Of a stretch of DNA of 47,860 bases, positions 31,696 to 40,409 are shown piece by piece. Position 1 is the stretch's first letter; each line of letters opens with the position of its first letter. Where the stretch lies: IMG/VR virus record IMGVR_UViG_3300044641_006593, positions 1-47,860 of that record, one strand, 5' to 3'. A program made the position numbers and the translations under genes. The stretch is from a virus. The notes under the pieces are model-generated. The model was not told the origin of the DNA, did not search any database, and saw nothing but the letters and a program-made list of their open reading frames with translations.

Positions 31696-33522
31696 ATGGG
31701 AGCATTATTAGAATCAGGTCTTGTTGGTAACATCGGGTTGAAACACCTTAAAGTTATCAAAGAAGATACAATTAACAAATGGGATAAATTAGGATTCCTA
31801 GATGGTCTTAAAGGACACATTAAAGAGAACATGGCTCAATTATATGAGAACCAAGCATCTCACCTTATTAACGAAGCGGCTTCAACTGATAGCTCAGGTT
31901 CATTCGAAACTGTAGTTTTCCCTATCGTAAGACGCGTATTCTCTAAATTGTTAGCTAATGATTTAGTATCTGTACAAGCAATGAACTTACCTATCGGTAA
32001 ATTGTTCTACTTTGTACCTAAAATCCAAGGTTACCAAGCGGCAGCTAATAACCAAATACAACACTTTCCACCACTTGGTTCACCCGCTACTTTAGTAGGT
32101 GATGCTACTGCAACTCAAGGACAAGGTTACGGATCAACTAGTACATACGGTGGTACTAACTTGTATGACTTATTCTATGAAGGAAATGAGCCAGGATTAG
32201 ATCCTGCAGGTTTATTTGACTATTCAAAAGGAGCTTATACGGCAATTACTTCAAGTGCTGTTGGCACTGTAGTTTGGAATGGTTACAATTTAGTGTCTTC
32301 TGGTTATTCAGCAGGTGAGTACAGAAAAGTATTAATCGGTTTATCAGGTTTCTCTAATGCGGGTGCTGGTAAATTAATTGGACCTGATGGTCAGGAAATG
32401 GATAATGAAGCATTCTTATCTGACTTACAAGTAAATGCTGTACAAGCGGGTGTTAATGGTTTCTCAGGTTTAGGTACTAGTGATATTCTTTTCAGAGTTG
32501 TTACTCAAAAATATGGTAAAGGTATTGTACAATATGGTACACAAGCAAATACAACTTGGTCATCTACAGGTAACGGAGGTTCTTATGATAACCTTTGTTC
32601 ACAAGATGGTATCATCTATTTAGAGTTGGATCTACAAGTTCCTGCAACTATCGGTACAGGTTCAATTGACGGATATTCAGGGTTCACTTTACCAATTACT
32701 GGTCTTGCCACTGCAGGAGCTGCGTTTACATGTACATTCAGAAGATACAAAGAATTGGAATTCGAAGATGAGATCGGTGAAGTATCTTTTGACCTTGAGT
32801 CAGTTACTGTATCTGTTACAGAAAGAAAACTAAGAGCACAATGGTCTCCTGAATTAGCTCAAGATGTATCTGCATTCCACAATATCGATGCTGAAGCTGA
32901 ATTAACAGCTTTATTATCTGAGCAAGTGGCGGCAGAAATTGATCGTGAAATTCTTCGTGATTTGAGAAAAGGCGCAGCTTGGACACTTCGTTGGGATTAC
33001 AACGGATGGAAAAGAGGTACTACTGCAAATCCATTAACTCAGTACACTCAAAAAGACTGGAACCAAACATTAATCACTGCGATTAACCAAATTTCGGCAC
33101 AAATCCACAAATCTACTTTGAGAGGTGGAGCTAACTGGATCGTAGTTTCTTCTGAAATTTCAGCTATTTTTGATGACTTAGAATACTTCCATGTATCTAA
33201 CGCTTCACCGGAGCAAGATCAATACAACATGGGTATTGAAAGAGTTGGTACATTAGCTGGTCGTTACCAAGTTTACCGTGATCCTTACTTCCCACCAAAC
33301 ACAGTATTGTTGGGTCACAAAGGAACATCATTGTTAGACACTGGTTATGTTTACGCACCGTATGTACCTCTACAATTAACACCTACAATGTATAACCCAT
33401 TCAACTTTACACCAATCAAAGGTATCATGACAAGATACGCTAAGAAAATGGTTAACAACCGTTTCTATGGTAGAATCACAGTTGATGGAGTTAGAACATT
33501 TGACTTAAGAGAATTGAGATAA
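31696..33522 (+). CDS. Major capsid protein (T4 gp23-like)
   Basis: The 608-residue protein has the gp23 layout. An N-terminal helical pro-region ends ENQASHLINEAAS, the counterpart of the T4 FLTE|AEIGG site, so cleavage is expected after Glu60. IVRRVFSKLLANDLVSVQAMNLPIGKLF then parallels the gp23 core. The C-terminal half has WSPELAQDVSAFHNIDAEAELTALLSEQ and the final RYAKKMVNNRFYGRITVD segment. At 608 residues it is longer than T4 gp23 (521), with an inserted Gly/Thr/Ser-rich region (~110-330) that probably projects from the capsid. A strong terminator follows. Confidence 0.95.
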   Translation: MGALLESGLVGNIGLKHLKVIKEDTINKWDKLGFLDGLKGHIKENMAQLYENQASHLINEAASTDSSGSFETVVFPIVRRVFSKLLANDLVSVQAMNLPIGKLFYFVPKIQGYQAAANNQIQHFPPLGSPATLVGDATATQGQGYGSTSTYGGTNLYDLFYEGNEPGLDPAGLFDYSKGAYTAITSSAVGTVVWNGYNLVSSGYSAGEYRKVLIGLSGFSNAGAGKLIGPDGQEMDNEAFLSDLQVNAVQAGVNGFSGLGTSDILFRVVTQKYGKGIVQYGTQANTTWSSTGNGGSYDNLCSQDGIIYLELDLQVPATIGTGSIDGYSGFTLPITGLATAGAAFTCTFRRYKELEFEDEIGEVSFDLESVTVSVTERKLRAQWSPELAQDVSAFHNIDAEAELTALLSEQVAAEIDREILRDLRKGAAWTLRWDYNGWKRGTTANPLTQYTQKDWNQTLITAINQISAQIHKSTLRGGANWIVVSSEISAIFDDLEYFHVSNASPEQDQYNMGIERVGTLAGRYQVYRDPYFPPNTVLLGHKGTSLLDTGYVYAPYVPLQLTPTMYNPFNFTPIKGIMTRYAKKMVNNRFYGRITVDGVRTFDLRELR

Positions 33523-33542
33523 TCAATTAAATAATGAATAAG

Positions 33543-33571
33543 AAAAAGGTCAGAGAAATCTGACCTTTTTT
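33543..33571. terminator. Intrinsic terminator after the capsid gene
   Basis: Perfect stem aaaaaggtcaga / tctgaccttttt with loop gaaa. Confidence 0.92.
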
Positions 33572-33581
33572 ATTTTAAAGA

Positions 33582-33588
33582 TATTTAT
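33582..33588 (+). promoter_or_regulatory. TATTTAT element after the capsid terminator
   Basis: Ends exactly 4 nt before the ATG at 33593, directly behind a terminator. Confidence 0.5.
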
Positions 33589-33592
33589 TGTT

Positions 33593-34318
33593 ATGAACCA
33601 ACAAGAAAAGTTTTTTTTATTAAACGAAGTTACCTCAACAAATACAGGGTCAAGAGGAAGTTATGTCGGTCGTTTACAATCAGGAATTAGATATTTTAAA
33701 AAGAAAGATTTAGGTCCGTTTACCGAAAATGTTTCGGACTATAAAAGTCCTGATTTAGAATATGATTCATATGATGGAAAAATGGAAAGAAGTAAAAAAC
33801 AAATAGGTAAGAAAGAAAAAATTGCAAAAAAAATCTATAACTATATTAAAAATAACCCCCAATCAACTTTTAGTGATACCGAAGGTAACCCAATAAATCG
33901 GTTTCCTGGAAAAAATACAAATATAGTACCGATTAAAGAATGGGTGGAATTAGATAAAATTAATTTAAATGAAGATTTGGCGGTTTGGTTTGGAACAAAG
34001 AAAAAACCTAAAGGATCAAAACAACCAAAAGGACCATGGGTTAACATATGTAGAAAAGTAGATGGTAAACACCCACCATGTGGAAGACCTGACACATCTA
34101 AAGGTGCTTATCCTAAGTGTAGGGCAGCTGGTGTTGCTGGTAAAATGAGTGATTCGGCTAAAAAGGCCGCTTGCCAACAAAAAAGAAAGGCCGAGAAAAA
34201 AGACACCCAAACAGGTAAAGGTCAAAAACCAATTATGACATCATACAAACCAAAAAACAAAAGGACCCAAAATGAGTCCTTAGAAAAAATTATTAAAAAT
34301 ATTTTAAGTTCACTTTAA
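33593..34318 (+). CDS. Lys/Cys-rich protein; putative internal virion protein
   Basis: The 241-residue protein starts MNQQEKFFLLNEV, a short segment ending in L10-N11-E12, the proposed capsid-tag pattern. The C-terminal third is strongly basic with a Cys-rich core (WVNICRKVDGKHPPCGRPD, YPKCRAAGVAGKM, AACQQKRKAEKK). I recall this motif as recurrent in T4-like phages of marine bacteria, where its function is unknown. A basic protein of this kind could bind packaged DNA. It ends with SLEKIIKNILSSL, an amphipathic helix. Its stop overlaps that of the converging 34315 gene. Confidence 0.75.
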   Translation: MNQQEKFFLLNEVTSTNTGSRGSYVGRLQSGIRYFKKKDLGPFTENVSDYKSPDLEYDSYDGKMERSKKQIGKKEKIAKKIYNYIKNNPQSTFSDTEGNPINRFPGKNTNIVPIKEWVELDKINLNEDLAVWFGTKKKPKGSKQPKGPWVNICRKVDGKHPPCGRPDTSKGAYPKCRAAGVAGKMSDSAKKAACQQKRKAEKKDTQTGKGQKPIMTSYKPKNKRTQNESLEKIIKNILSSL

Positions 34319-34782
34319 CAATAAGTTCCTGAACATCTTTTTTGACCATCAAGTCCTTTTATTTTTCCTTTACATACTTGTATTGCGTACCCATTGGCAT
34401 AAGCTGAAGGATACACATCATATTTTGCTTTAGCTGCCGACTTACCTCTTGCACAAAGTTTAGTCCCTGTTTTTTTTCTACCCTCAATCATCATCATATC
34501 CTCGTCATCGATATTCATAGAAAGTTCCATACCATCTTTTTTTGATTCATTCATCAAAAAATCAAAAACTTGATCCATGTTGTTTTTAGCCTCTGCGATA
34601 TGATCTTGGGCCCAATCGTGACCATTTTCTAAAATACTCTCCACCATGTTTGGGTCTAAATCTAACAATAGATCACATTGTCTTCTCATCTGTTGTAAAT
34701 TAGAAAAAAACATGTATCTTGAATTGTTCATTCTATGATCTTCATTTAATACTTTTCTTATTATTCTTTCTATGTTGCCCAT
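34315..34782 (-). CDS. Tagged protein with Lys/Cys-rich C-terminus; putative internal protein
   Basis: The 155-residue protein starts MGNIERIIRKVLNEDHRMN, a short amphipathic helix ending in L12-N13-E14, a third variant of the proposed capsid tag. The middle is helical and acidic. The C-terminus (KTGTKLCARGKSAAKAK, YPSAYANGYAIQVCKGKIKG) carries the YPSAYAN/Cys/Lys motif seen in phage proteins of unknown function. It is the last gene of the long minus-strand block and sits 2 bp after the 492-residue gene. It shares its motif type with its convergent neighbour. Confidence 0.75.
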   Translation of the reverse strand: MGNIERIIRKVLNEDHRMNNSRYMFFSNLQQMRRQCDLLLDLDPNMVESILENGHDWAQDHIAEAKNNMDQVFDFLMNESKKDGMELSMNIDDEDMMMIEGRKKTGTKLCARGKSAAKAKYDVYPSAYANGYAIQVCKGKIKGLDGQKRCSGTYC

Positions 34783-34784
34783 AA

Positions 34785-36263
34785 TTATTTTTTATTTACA
34801 ATTTGGAACTGAAGTTCCCTTTTATATGTATCGATATTTCTATCAGAATTTACTTTTATATCCACAAAATATTCATTAGGTATCTTATCGGTTGTATCAA
34901 ACATGAAATAGTAACCATCTGTTGTTTGGTTTATTCTTGTCCAATCTTGAACCTGAACCTCAGTGTTTGCTCCCTCTCTTACATATATTCTGTAATATGC
35001 TTCTATGTTATCTAATGGTTGGTTCGATGTGTAAGCCTTCTTGATGGTTATATTTACTTTTCTAACATCCGTGTTTAAAACCTTTTCGTTTTGTTTAATC
35101 CCATCAAAAGAGAACCCATATAACTTAGGGGTTTCAGTGGTAGTTCCTATTTTGATATTACCATATTTCTTCAAAAGAATAAATTCATTTTCGACATCAG
35201 GGATTTCAACATTGTTCACACTTAATCCACTCCACACATCGTAGAACACACACGGAACTGTATTCGCCGTTAACCCTGAAATAGTTACCTTGTAAACACC
35301 TTTCGTTACTAAACAGGTAGAAAGTCCTGTGAAACCACTTACAGGTTCACCAGCACCATCTATGATGTTTACAAGTGGGTCTTGGTCTAAGTTAATGTAG
35401 TTACCATTTTCATAAACATATAAAAATAGATCATTATTATTACCTGAATAGAATTGGTTTCGTTGGTCGATAATTAAATCATCATAAGAAGTCTCTAAAT
35501 ATGGTTCATAAAATGTTTGTGTATGAGGGGAGAAAAACCCAACAGAATAGTTTTCAGTTAATCCTGTGATATTTTCTAATTGCGGATAAAATGCAATACC
35601 CCAACCTGTAGTGCCTGTAATTGTACCATGAATAATACCATTGATTTCTTGAGTCATATCAAACTCAATGTTTTCATTTCCAAATTCAAAATGTTGTCTG
35701 TCTACTATAGTGAGACCTGAGAAATTTAAACCTGTTGTACCTGTTAATGAATTAGTATTATTATAGATTCCATTGTATGACCATCCTGAAAGTGTGGTTG
35801 TCTGAAACCAATTGGACGGTCTATCAGAAAAAGGTCTATCATTTAAATCCGTCACCCCAAAATCATAGTAATCATAACCAACACCACTGTCCCATTGTTG
35901 TGGAACACCGGTAGTTCCTGAATATTTAGGTATTCTAAATAAAACTAAATCAAATGATGTGGCCCTTCTTCTTCCTTGTGATGTTTTACTATTTAATAAC
36001 TCATTATCAAAAAATGAAGTATTTGTCATTTTTAATGTATGTGTCATTGCGGAAGTACAACCCGTAGAAATTACCGATGATTGAATATGATTAGTCAAAT
36101 TAGTAAGATCGATATCAAAAATGTATCTACTATAACCAACCGGCACACTAAGATTATCCACTCTACCATAGAATAATTCAACAATCGGATTTCTTGCCGT
36201 ATTGGTGTATGAATTATATATTAGAGTATTAGATTTACTAAAATAAGACTTATATATAGACAT
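34785..36263 (-). CDS. Virion structural protein, unknown
   Basis: The 492-residue protein is beta-rich, with many Gly/Thr/Asn/Tyr residues and immunoglobulin-like strand patterns (GVYKVTISGLTANT, RKVNITIKKAYTSN, NIEAYYRIYVREG). The first 50 residues resemble other tail or baseplate proteins (ARNPIVELFYG). It is encoded next to the OB-fold hub protein, suggesting a tail, neck or baseplate role. No T4 homologue is assigned. Confidence 0.75.
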   Translation of the reverse strand: MSIYKSYFSKSNTLIYNSYTNTARNPIVELFYGRVDNLSVPVGYSRYIFDIDLTNLTNHIQSSVISTGCTSAMTHTLKMTNTSFFDNELLNSKTSQGRRRATSFDLVLFRIPKYSGTTGVPQQWDSGVGYDYYDFGVTDLNDRPFSDRPSNWFQTTTLSGWSYNGIYNNTNSLTGTTGLNFSGLTIVDRQHFEFGNENIEFDMTQEINGIIHGTITGTTGWGIAFYPQLENITGLTENYSVGFFSPHTQTFYEPYLETSYDDLIIDQRNQFYSGNNNDLFLYVYENGNYINLDQDPLVNIIDGAGEPVSGFTGLSTCLVTKGVYKVTISGLTANTVPCVFYDVWSGLSVNNVEIPDVENEFILLKKYGNIKIGTTTETPKLYGFSFDGIKQNEKVLNTDVRKVNITIKKAYTSNQPLDNIEAYYRIYVREGANTEVQVQDWTRINQTTDGYYFMFDTTDKIPNEYFVDIKVNSDRNIDTYKRELQFQIVNKK

Positions 36264-36276
36264 TTTACTTTTATCT

Positions 36277-36283
36277 ATAAATA
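36277..36283 (-). promoter_or_regulatory. TATTTAT element upstream of the 492-residue structural gene
   Basis: Minus-strand AGTATTTATAG context, 13 nt upstream of the ATG at 36263, in the only gap of this part of the block. Confidence 0.45.
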
Positions 36284-36284
36284 C

Positions 36285-37874
36285 TTAATTAATTCGAATT
36301 TTTTTATTTAAAACTTTCTCGTATGCTTCTTCTAATTTAGTTAAGACTTGATTAACTTGTATACCTGAAGCTTTACTAACAGGTGTTGGGGGTAACATTG
36401 GGTATGGGTGGTCATGGGTAACTAAAAACTTTACAATTAATTGTAATAAATCCATGAGCTCGTCACCCCTCACCATGGAGGATGTGTTGGGGTCAATGTT
36501 ATTAGATACTAATTCAGGACCTATACCGTAAAGAGTATTTTCTAAATTTACCTTGTCTTTTCCTGGAATTTTTGTGTCGTGTGAAAGTAAATATAAACTA
36601 TCGGCACCTATAAGATTGGTAGTATAATTTATATTTTCTACTGTAACTTCTCTTTGGTTTTCGTTAATCACCTCAGTTGGTAAGTCTTTATCAAGATCTT
36701 TATTAATAACTAAACCATATCCTGTAATAACATCAGATGCAGAAGCATAAACTTTTGACATAAGTGTTGACATATTTGTTATTGACATAACATCAATATT
36801 TCCCGTGAAGTTGCTTACAGTTTCTCGTATTGCAAAATCAGGTCTATAATAAAAAACAAACTGATCACCATCTTTTACACTTGTTAGTGTTTGTGGACTA
36901 TCTTTGAAATCTTTTACCACTTGATTTACAGTAAGTGCAAAATTATCCATGGATTGTGCGATAATCTGTCTACTATAAATTAAATTAGTGGTTCCTGTAT
37001 AGTTTGTGCCTACATCAAAAACACCCACTTTAAGTTCGTAAGGTTTTATGTCTTCAGGTATTTGGTATATGTAAACACCACCAGTGAATACATCAATATT
37101 CGGTGCAACATTTGGAGTTATACAATAATACTCAACAATAAATTTAATATATTCGGTTCTTTGATTTATTCTTTGTAATCTTTGCTCTTCACCAAAAGTT
37201 ATTTTTTTATCAAACTTAGACATTTGAATAAAAGCCCTTTTATTATTTAATGCGGGAATCTGTCCTTTTTCGAATGGTAAATGTTTGCCGGATCTTAAAA
37301 GTAAGTCATTCTTTTTTAAAATAATATCTGATGTGTCTCTACCCTGTATTGAAATATCTATTGGTTCTGCGAAAATACCACTATTTTGTTCGGGATTTTT
37401 GTAAGTACCGTCAGGATTTTTAATAGGGGGAATACTTTGTTGTGAATTAGCATACCCATCATCTAAATGAGTTCTTGATGATTTACTATTTTCATAACCG
37501 ATAGTAAGTGGAGATGAGTAAGTGGCAACCATGTAAAATTTATTTCTACCCGTCCTTCTTCTCCTATCAAAAAAGAATAACATAACTCTCTCATTTTCTT
37601 GTGGTATTTGATTGATAAAAAATGGTAAAAACGGTAAATAAATGAAAGGATCTTCTTTTGACCAAGGACCGTTAATATCGGATAAACCATCTGGATCAAA
37701 GTTTTTCGCAGCCTTTATTCTTTGGTCATAAGTTTCATCGAGAGCAGAAACTCGTATTCTACCTAACATCAATGGGTCGTTTGTTCCACCAGGTAAAACT
37801 TCTCCCCAGTAAAAATTACGAGTCATCTCGTATTGGTAACTATCTGTTGTTGGTTTGAAATTTTCGTTAGACAT
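36285..37874 (-). CDS. Baseplate hub protein with gp5-like OB domain
   Basis: The 529-residue protein has NDPLMLGRIRVSALDE (~32-47) followed by WSKEDPFIYLPFLPFFINQIPQENERVMLFFFDRR. This is the GRVRV...P...GE-V layout of the N-terminal OB fold of T4 gp5 and VgrG-type spikes. No lysozyme domain is visible in the rest. The C-terminal part has THDHPYPMLPPTP and a final helix (LTKLEEAYEKVL). It probably sits at the centre of the baseplate, above or at the spike. Its start overlaps the small helical gene by 8 bp. Confidence 0.75.
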   Translation of the reverse strand: MSNENFKPTTDSYQYEMTRNFYWGEVLPGGTNDPLMLGRIRVSALDETYDQRIKAAKNFDPDGLSDINGPWSKEDPFIYLPFLPFFINQIPQENERVMLFFFDRRRRTGRNKFYMVATYSSPLTIGYENSKSSRTHLDDGYANSQQSIPPIKNPDGTYKNPEQNSGIFAEPIDISIQGRDTSDIILKKNDLLLRSGKHLPFEKGQIPALNNKRAFIQMSKFDKKITFGEEQRLQRINQRTEYIKFIVEYYCITPNVAPNIDVFTGGVYIYQIPEDIKPYELKVGVFDVGTNYTGTTNLIYSRQIIAQSMDNFALTVNQVVKDFKDSPQTLTSVKDGDQFVFYYRPDFAIRETVSNFTGNIDVMSITNMSTLMSKVYASASDVITGYGLVINKDLDKDLPTEVINENQREVTVENINYTTNLIGADSLYLLSHDTKIPGKDKVNLENTLYGIGPELVSNNIDPNTSSMVRGDELMDLLQLIVKFLVTHDHPYPMLPPTPVSKASGIQVNQVLTKLEEAYEKVLNKKIRIN

Positions 37875-38088
37875 TATTCATTCTTTTTTTGTACTCTTCT
37901 TTTAATTTATTATAACTGTTTTCAGAAGAATCTAAATGTTTTGTTAGTTTCACAATTAAATCTCTTGTTTTATAAAAATCTTTTGCAATAAAATCTAAGG
38001 CAAATTCTAAATCTTTATTTGATGAATTTTTATAATCCATCAGAATTTCTAATATTTTGTCAGAATCTTTTTTAGTATGACTTTCCAT
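37867..38088 (-). CDS. Small coiled-coil protein
   Basis: I prefer the ATG at 38088 (MESHTKKDSDKILEI, 73 residues), because the upstream ATG at 38118 would overlap the previous gene by 47 bp. It is highly charged and helical (DFIAKDFYKTRDLIVKLTKHL), probably a coiled coil. It lies between two structural genes, overlapping both by 8-17 bp. It may be an assembly chaperone. No family is recognised. Confidence 0.65.
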   Translation of the reverse strand: MESHTKKDSDKILEILMDYKNSSNKDLEFALDFIAKDFYKTRDLIVKLTKHLDSSENSYNKLKEEYKKRMNNV

Positions 38089-40018
38089 ATCCTTTTGCTG
38101 GTTTTGTAGTACCTGCACCTAGAGATACTACAGTTAATGGTGGAATATAAATTTCAGTTTTTCCATTCTCAGTTTGTTCCTTATTCATACCTTTTACTAA
38201 CCCCTCTAACATTTGATTCATTAGATTTGGTGTTCCGTCGCCATTATCGTCTGTGGGTATACCTGCCTTTTGTAAATTCTCAATCGCATTTGCGTAAGCT
38301 CGTGTGTCGGACACACCTCCAAGTAACTTGGATGCCGCTAATGCGAACATGGGTAGACCCAAATTTAATTGTGACAAACCTAAATTTAATAGTTTAAGTA
38401 TTTCATCTAAAATACTTTTACAATTTCTGAAATCAATTACCGCTTGTGCGAGTTGTAATATTACATAAACGATTGTTGAATACATCGCGATTTGTTTGTC
38501 CTTGGCTTCATTTATAATATCCAATAAAAGTGACTCAACAAGTTTTTTAATTTCTTTTTTAATAATTGCAAATAACTCCTCAACAAATATTGAAAAGATT
38601 CTTCTCATTGTGTTAACTACTAATTTCGAGTATTTTTTAATAAATTCAACTAAATTATTCACAGCAGTATCAAAACCATAAAGTATAGATTTGACCATAA
38701 TTAAAAATCCTAACATTACTTTTGGTGATAAAATTGTTTGAAACAGTATGTGTGGTAAATTTAAAATCAATTTTGTAAGCATTTCTGCATTAATGTTCAA
38801 TGTTGGTATATTAAACCCCTGCCAATTATTATCATTTGCAATATCACCTAAACCGTTAAGTAACCCGTTAATTTTGTCCGGTACATCATTAAACGATACA
38901 ATATCATTTAATATGTTAATGGCTGCCTGTTGGTTTACAGGTAAGAGAACTGAATCACAACTTTCAAATTCTATAAGACCTGAAGTGATTAAATTAACAC
39001 GATTTTCAATATTCCTTCTTTGTAAATTACTAACTTCAAAAAAATCTTCATTTATATTATCTAATTCAGGAATTTTTGCAGTACCGGAAACATCTATCTT
39101 TTTAGATGGGTCGGTACATATTCCCATAATCCGTAACAAGAATGAAATGAATGTTTCTAAGTCGGTCACTTCTTCATTAGGGGATTCGATATTGAAACAC
39201 CCAAGTAAGTAGTTCAATATATTTGAACTTAAGGTATCTAAATTAAAAATTTCAATACTTGTGAAATAATCAAATAAGAAATTACTTACTGTTTTAGTAT
39301 TTGTTTGTTGTAGAAGTGTAATTTTGAAAAAATCTCCAGTTATTGTTTGCTGGTTTGTTACATAAGATGTCACATATTGTATATCAAAAAGTTGTTGTCC
39401 AGAAGATCCAATAAACCCATTACCATAATCTTGTTGAAAGCTGGTCGAGGACTGCAACCTTTTGTATAGTTCCAAATTCATAGAATATGGTATTGTACCA
39501 TTTTGAGTTGCTTCCTTTTCATAAGAAAACTTTACTATAGGGTCTGTAGGGTCTTTTTTTAATATTTTAAATAAGTCTACAGATTTAACCTCAATATAAA
39601 TTGGTACATTAATATATGCATCAAATGTTTGGTTTTCAGAACACCCTAAAGTCGATAACATTTCTTCAACTAGAATTTCTACCATTCTTGATTTTGTGTT
39701 TTCTGCGGCCTGTAAAAAAACCTCCCCTAAAACGCCTAAGGACCCCAACCTGTTATTGATATTTTGAGAACTAGGTAGTACCTCTTTGAATATTTCGAAT
39801 AGGTCTTGAAGTACATTAGATAAATTATCGACAGTATCTTTAACTTTATCTTTTGCTTCGTTTACTGCCTGAGTTCTTTTAGTCTTCTTGTCTTCCCTTT
39901 CTTTGATATTGGCTAATCTCTTTTGATCCCTTTTTCTTTTTTTTTCGGCAGCGACAGTTTTATAAGCGTTTATCTTATCATTAATCTTTTCCTTATCTTT
40001 ACTGTTGTCTATGCCCAT
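38072..40018 (-). CDS. Large virion or baseplate protein, unknown
   Basis: The 648-residue protein has a basic coiled start (KDKEKINDKINAYK, KKRKRDQKRL), a beta-rich middle and a long hydrophobic-amphipathic helical part (~390-560, including FQTILSPKVMLGFLIMVKSIL). PTDDNGDGTPN near 595 looks like a calcium-loop motif. The GAGTTKPAKGYGKSY end is flexible. Genes on both sides are tightly coupled, and the neighbour is a baseplate hub protein. A tail-associated structural role is likely; membrane insertion during DNA entry is a speculation prompted by the hydrophobic helices. Confidence 0.75.
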   Translation of the reverse strand: MGIDNSKDKEKINDKINAYKTVAAEKKRKRDQKRLANIKEREDKKTKRTQAVNEAKDKVKDTVDNLSNVLQDLFEIFKEVLPSSQNINNRLGSLGVLGEVFLQAAENTKSRMVEILVEEMLSTLGCSENQTFDAYINVPIYIEVKSVDLFKILKKDPTDPIVKFSYEKEATQNGTIPYSMNLELYKRLQSSTSFQQDYGNGFIGSSGQQLFDIQYVTSYVTNQQTITGDFFKITLLQQTNTKTVSNFLFDYFTSIEIFNLDTLSSNILNYLLGCFNIESPNEEVTDLETFISFLLRIMGICTDPSKKIDVSGTAKIPELDNINEDFFEVSNLQRRNIENRVNLITSGLIEFESCDSVLLPVNQQAAINILNDIVSFNDVPDKINGLLNGLGDIANDNNWQGFNIPTLNINAEMLTKLILNLPHILFQTILSPKVMLGFLIMVKSILYGFDTAVNNLVEFIKKYSKLVVNTMRRIFSIFVEELFAIIKKEIKKLVESLLLDIINEAKDKQIAMYSTIVYVILQLAQAVIDFRNCKSILDEILKLLNLGLSQLNLGLPMFALAASKLLGGVSDTRAYANAIENLQKAGIPTDDNGDGTPNLMNQMLEGLVKGMNKEQTENGKTEIYIPPLTVVSLGAGTTKPAKGYGKSY

Positions 40019-40020
40019 TA

Positions 40021-40386
40021 TTAAAGTTTGTACTTATCAGAATCTTTACTTACATCTTTTGATATAAGAGTTTGTAAAGTGTCTTCATCCATGTCTGATA
40101 ATGTGAATGAATCTTCTTTACTATTGTTTGACTTTTCCCATATAGATGATTGTAATTTTGACAAAGACAATTTCTTTTCTATGGTATCATTAATTATTTT
40201 TTGTTGTTCTTTGATAACCGGTCCAATTACTGTCATGTCTTCGGCGTCTTTCAAAAGACCTAACATTTTATTTTGTATTCTTATCGCTGTAGATCTTTGC
40301 TCAACTAATTCGTTATAGATTTCTTGCATTAACCCCAAAACGGAGTCTTTGTTGAGTAGTATTTCTTTTTTTCTTTGTCTGTTCAT
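40021..40386 (-). CDS. Small helical protein, unknown
   Basis: The 121-residue protein (MNRQRKKEILLNKDSVLGLMQEIYNEL..., KEQQKIINDTIEKKLSLSK) is charged and predicted helical throughout. It is preceded by a TATTTAT element and followed 2 bp later by the 648-residue structural gene. It may be a structural accessory or chaperone. No family is recognised. Confidence 0.7.
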   Translation of the reverse strand: MNRQRKKEILLNKDSVLGLMQEIYNELVEQRSTAIRIQNKMLGLLKDAEDMTVIGPVIKEQQKIINDTIEKKLSLSKLQSSIWEKSNNSKEDSFTLSDMDEDTLQTLISKDVSKDSDKYKL

Positions 40387-40390
40387 AATA

Positions 40391-40397
40391 ATAAATA
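40391..40397 (-). promoter_or_regulatory. TATTTAT element upstream of the 121-residue gene
   Basis: Minus-strand element ending exactly 4 nt before the ATG at 40386, in the gap after the sigma-factor gene. Confidence 0.45.
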
Positions 40398-40409
40398 TTA
40401 TTAACTTAA

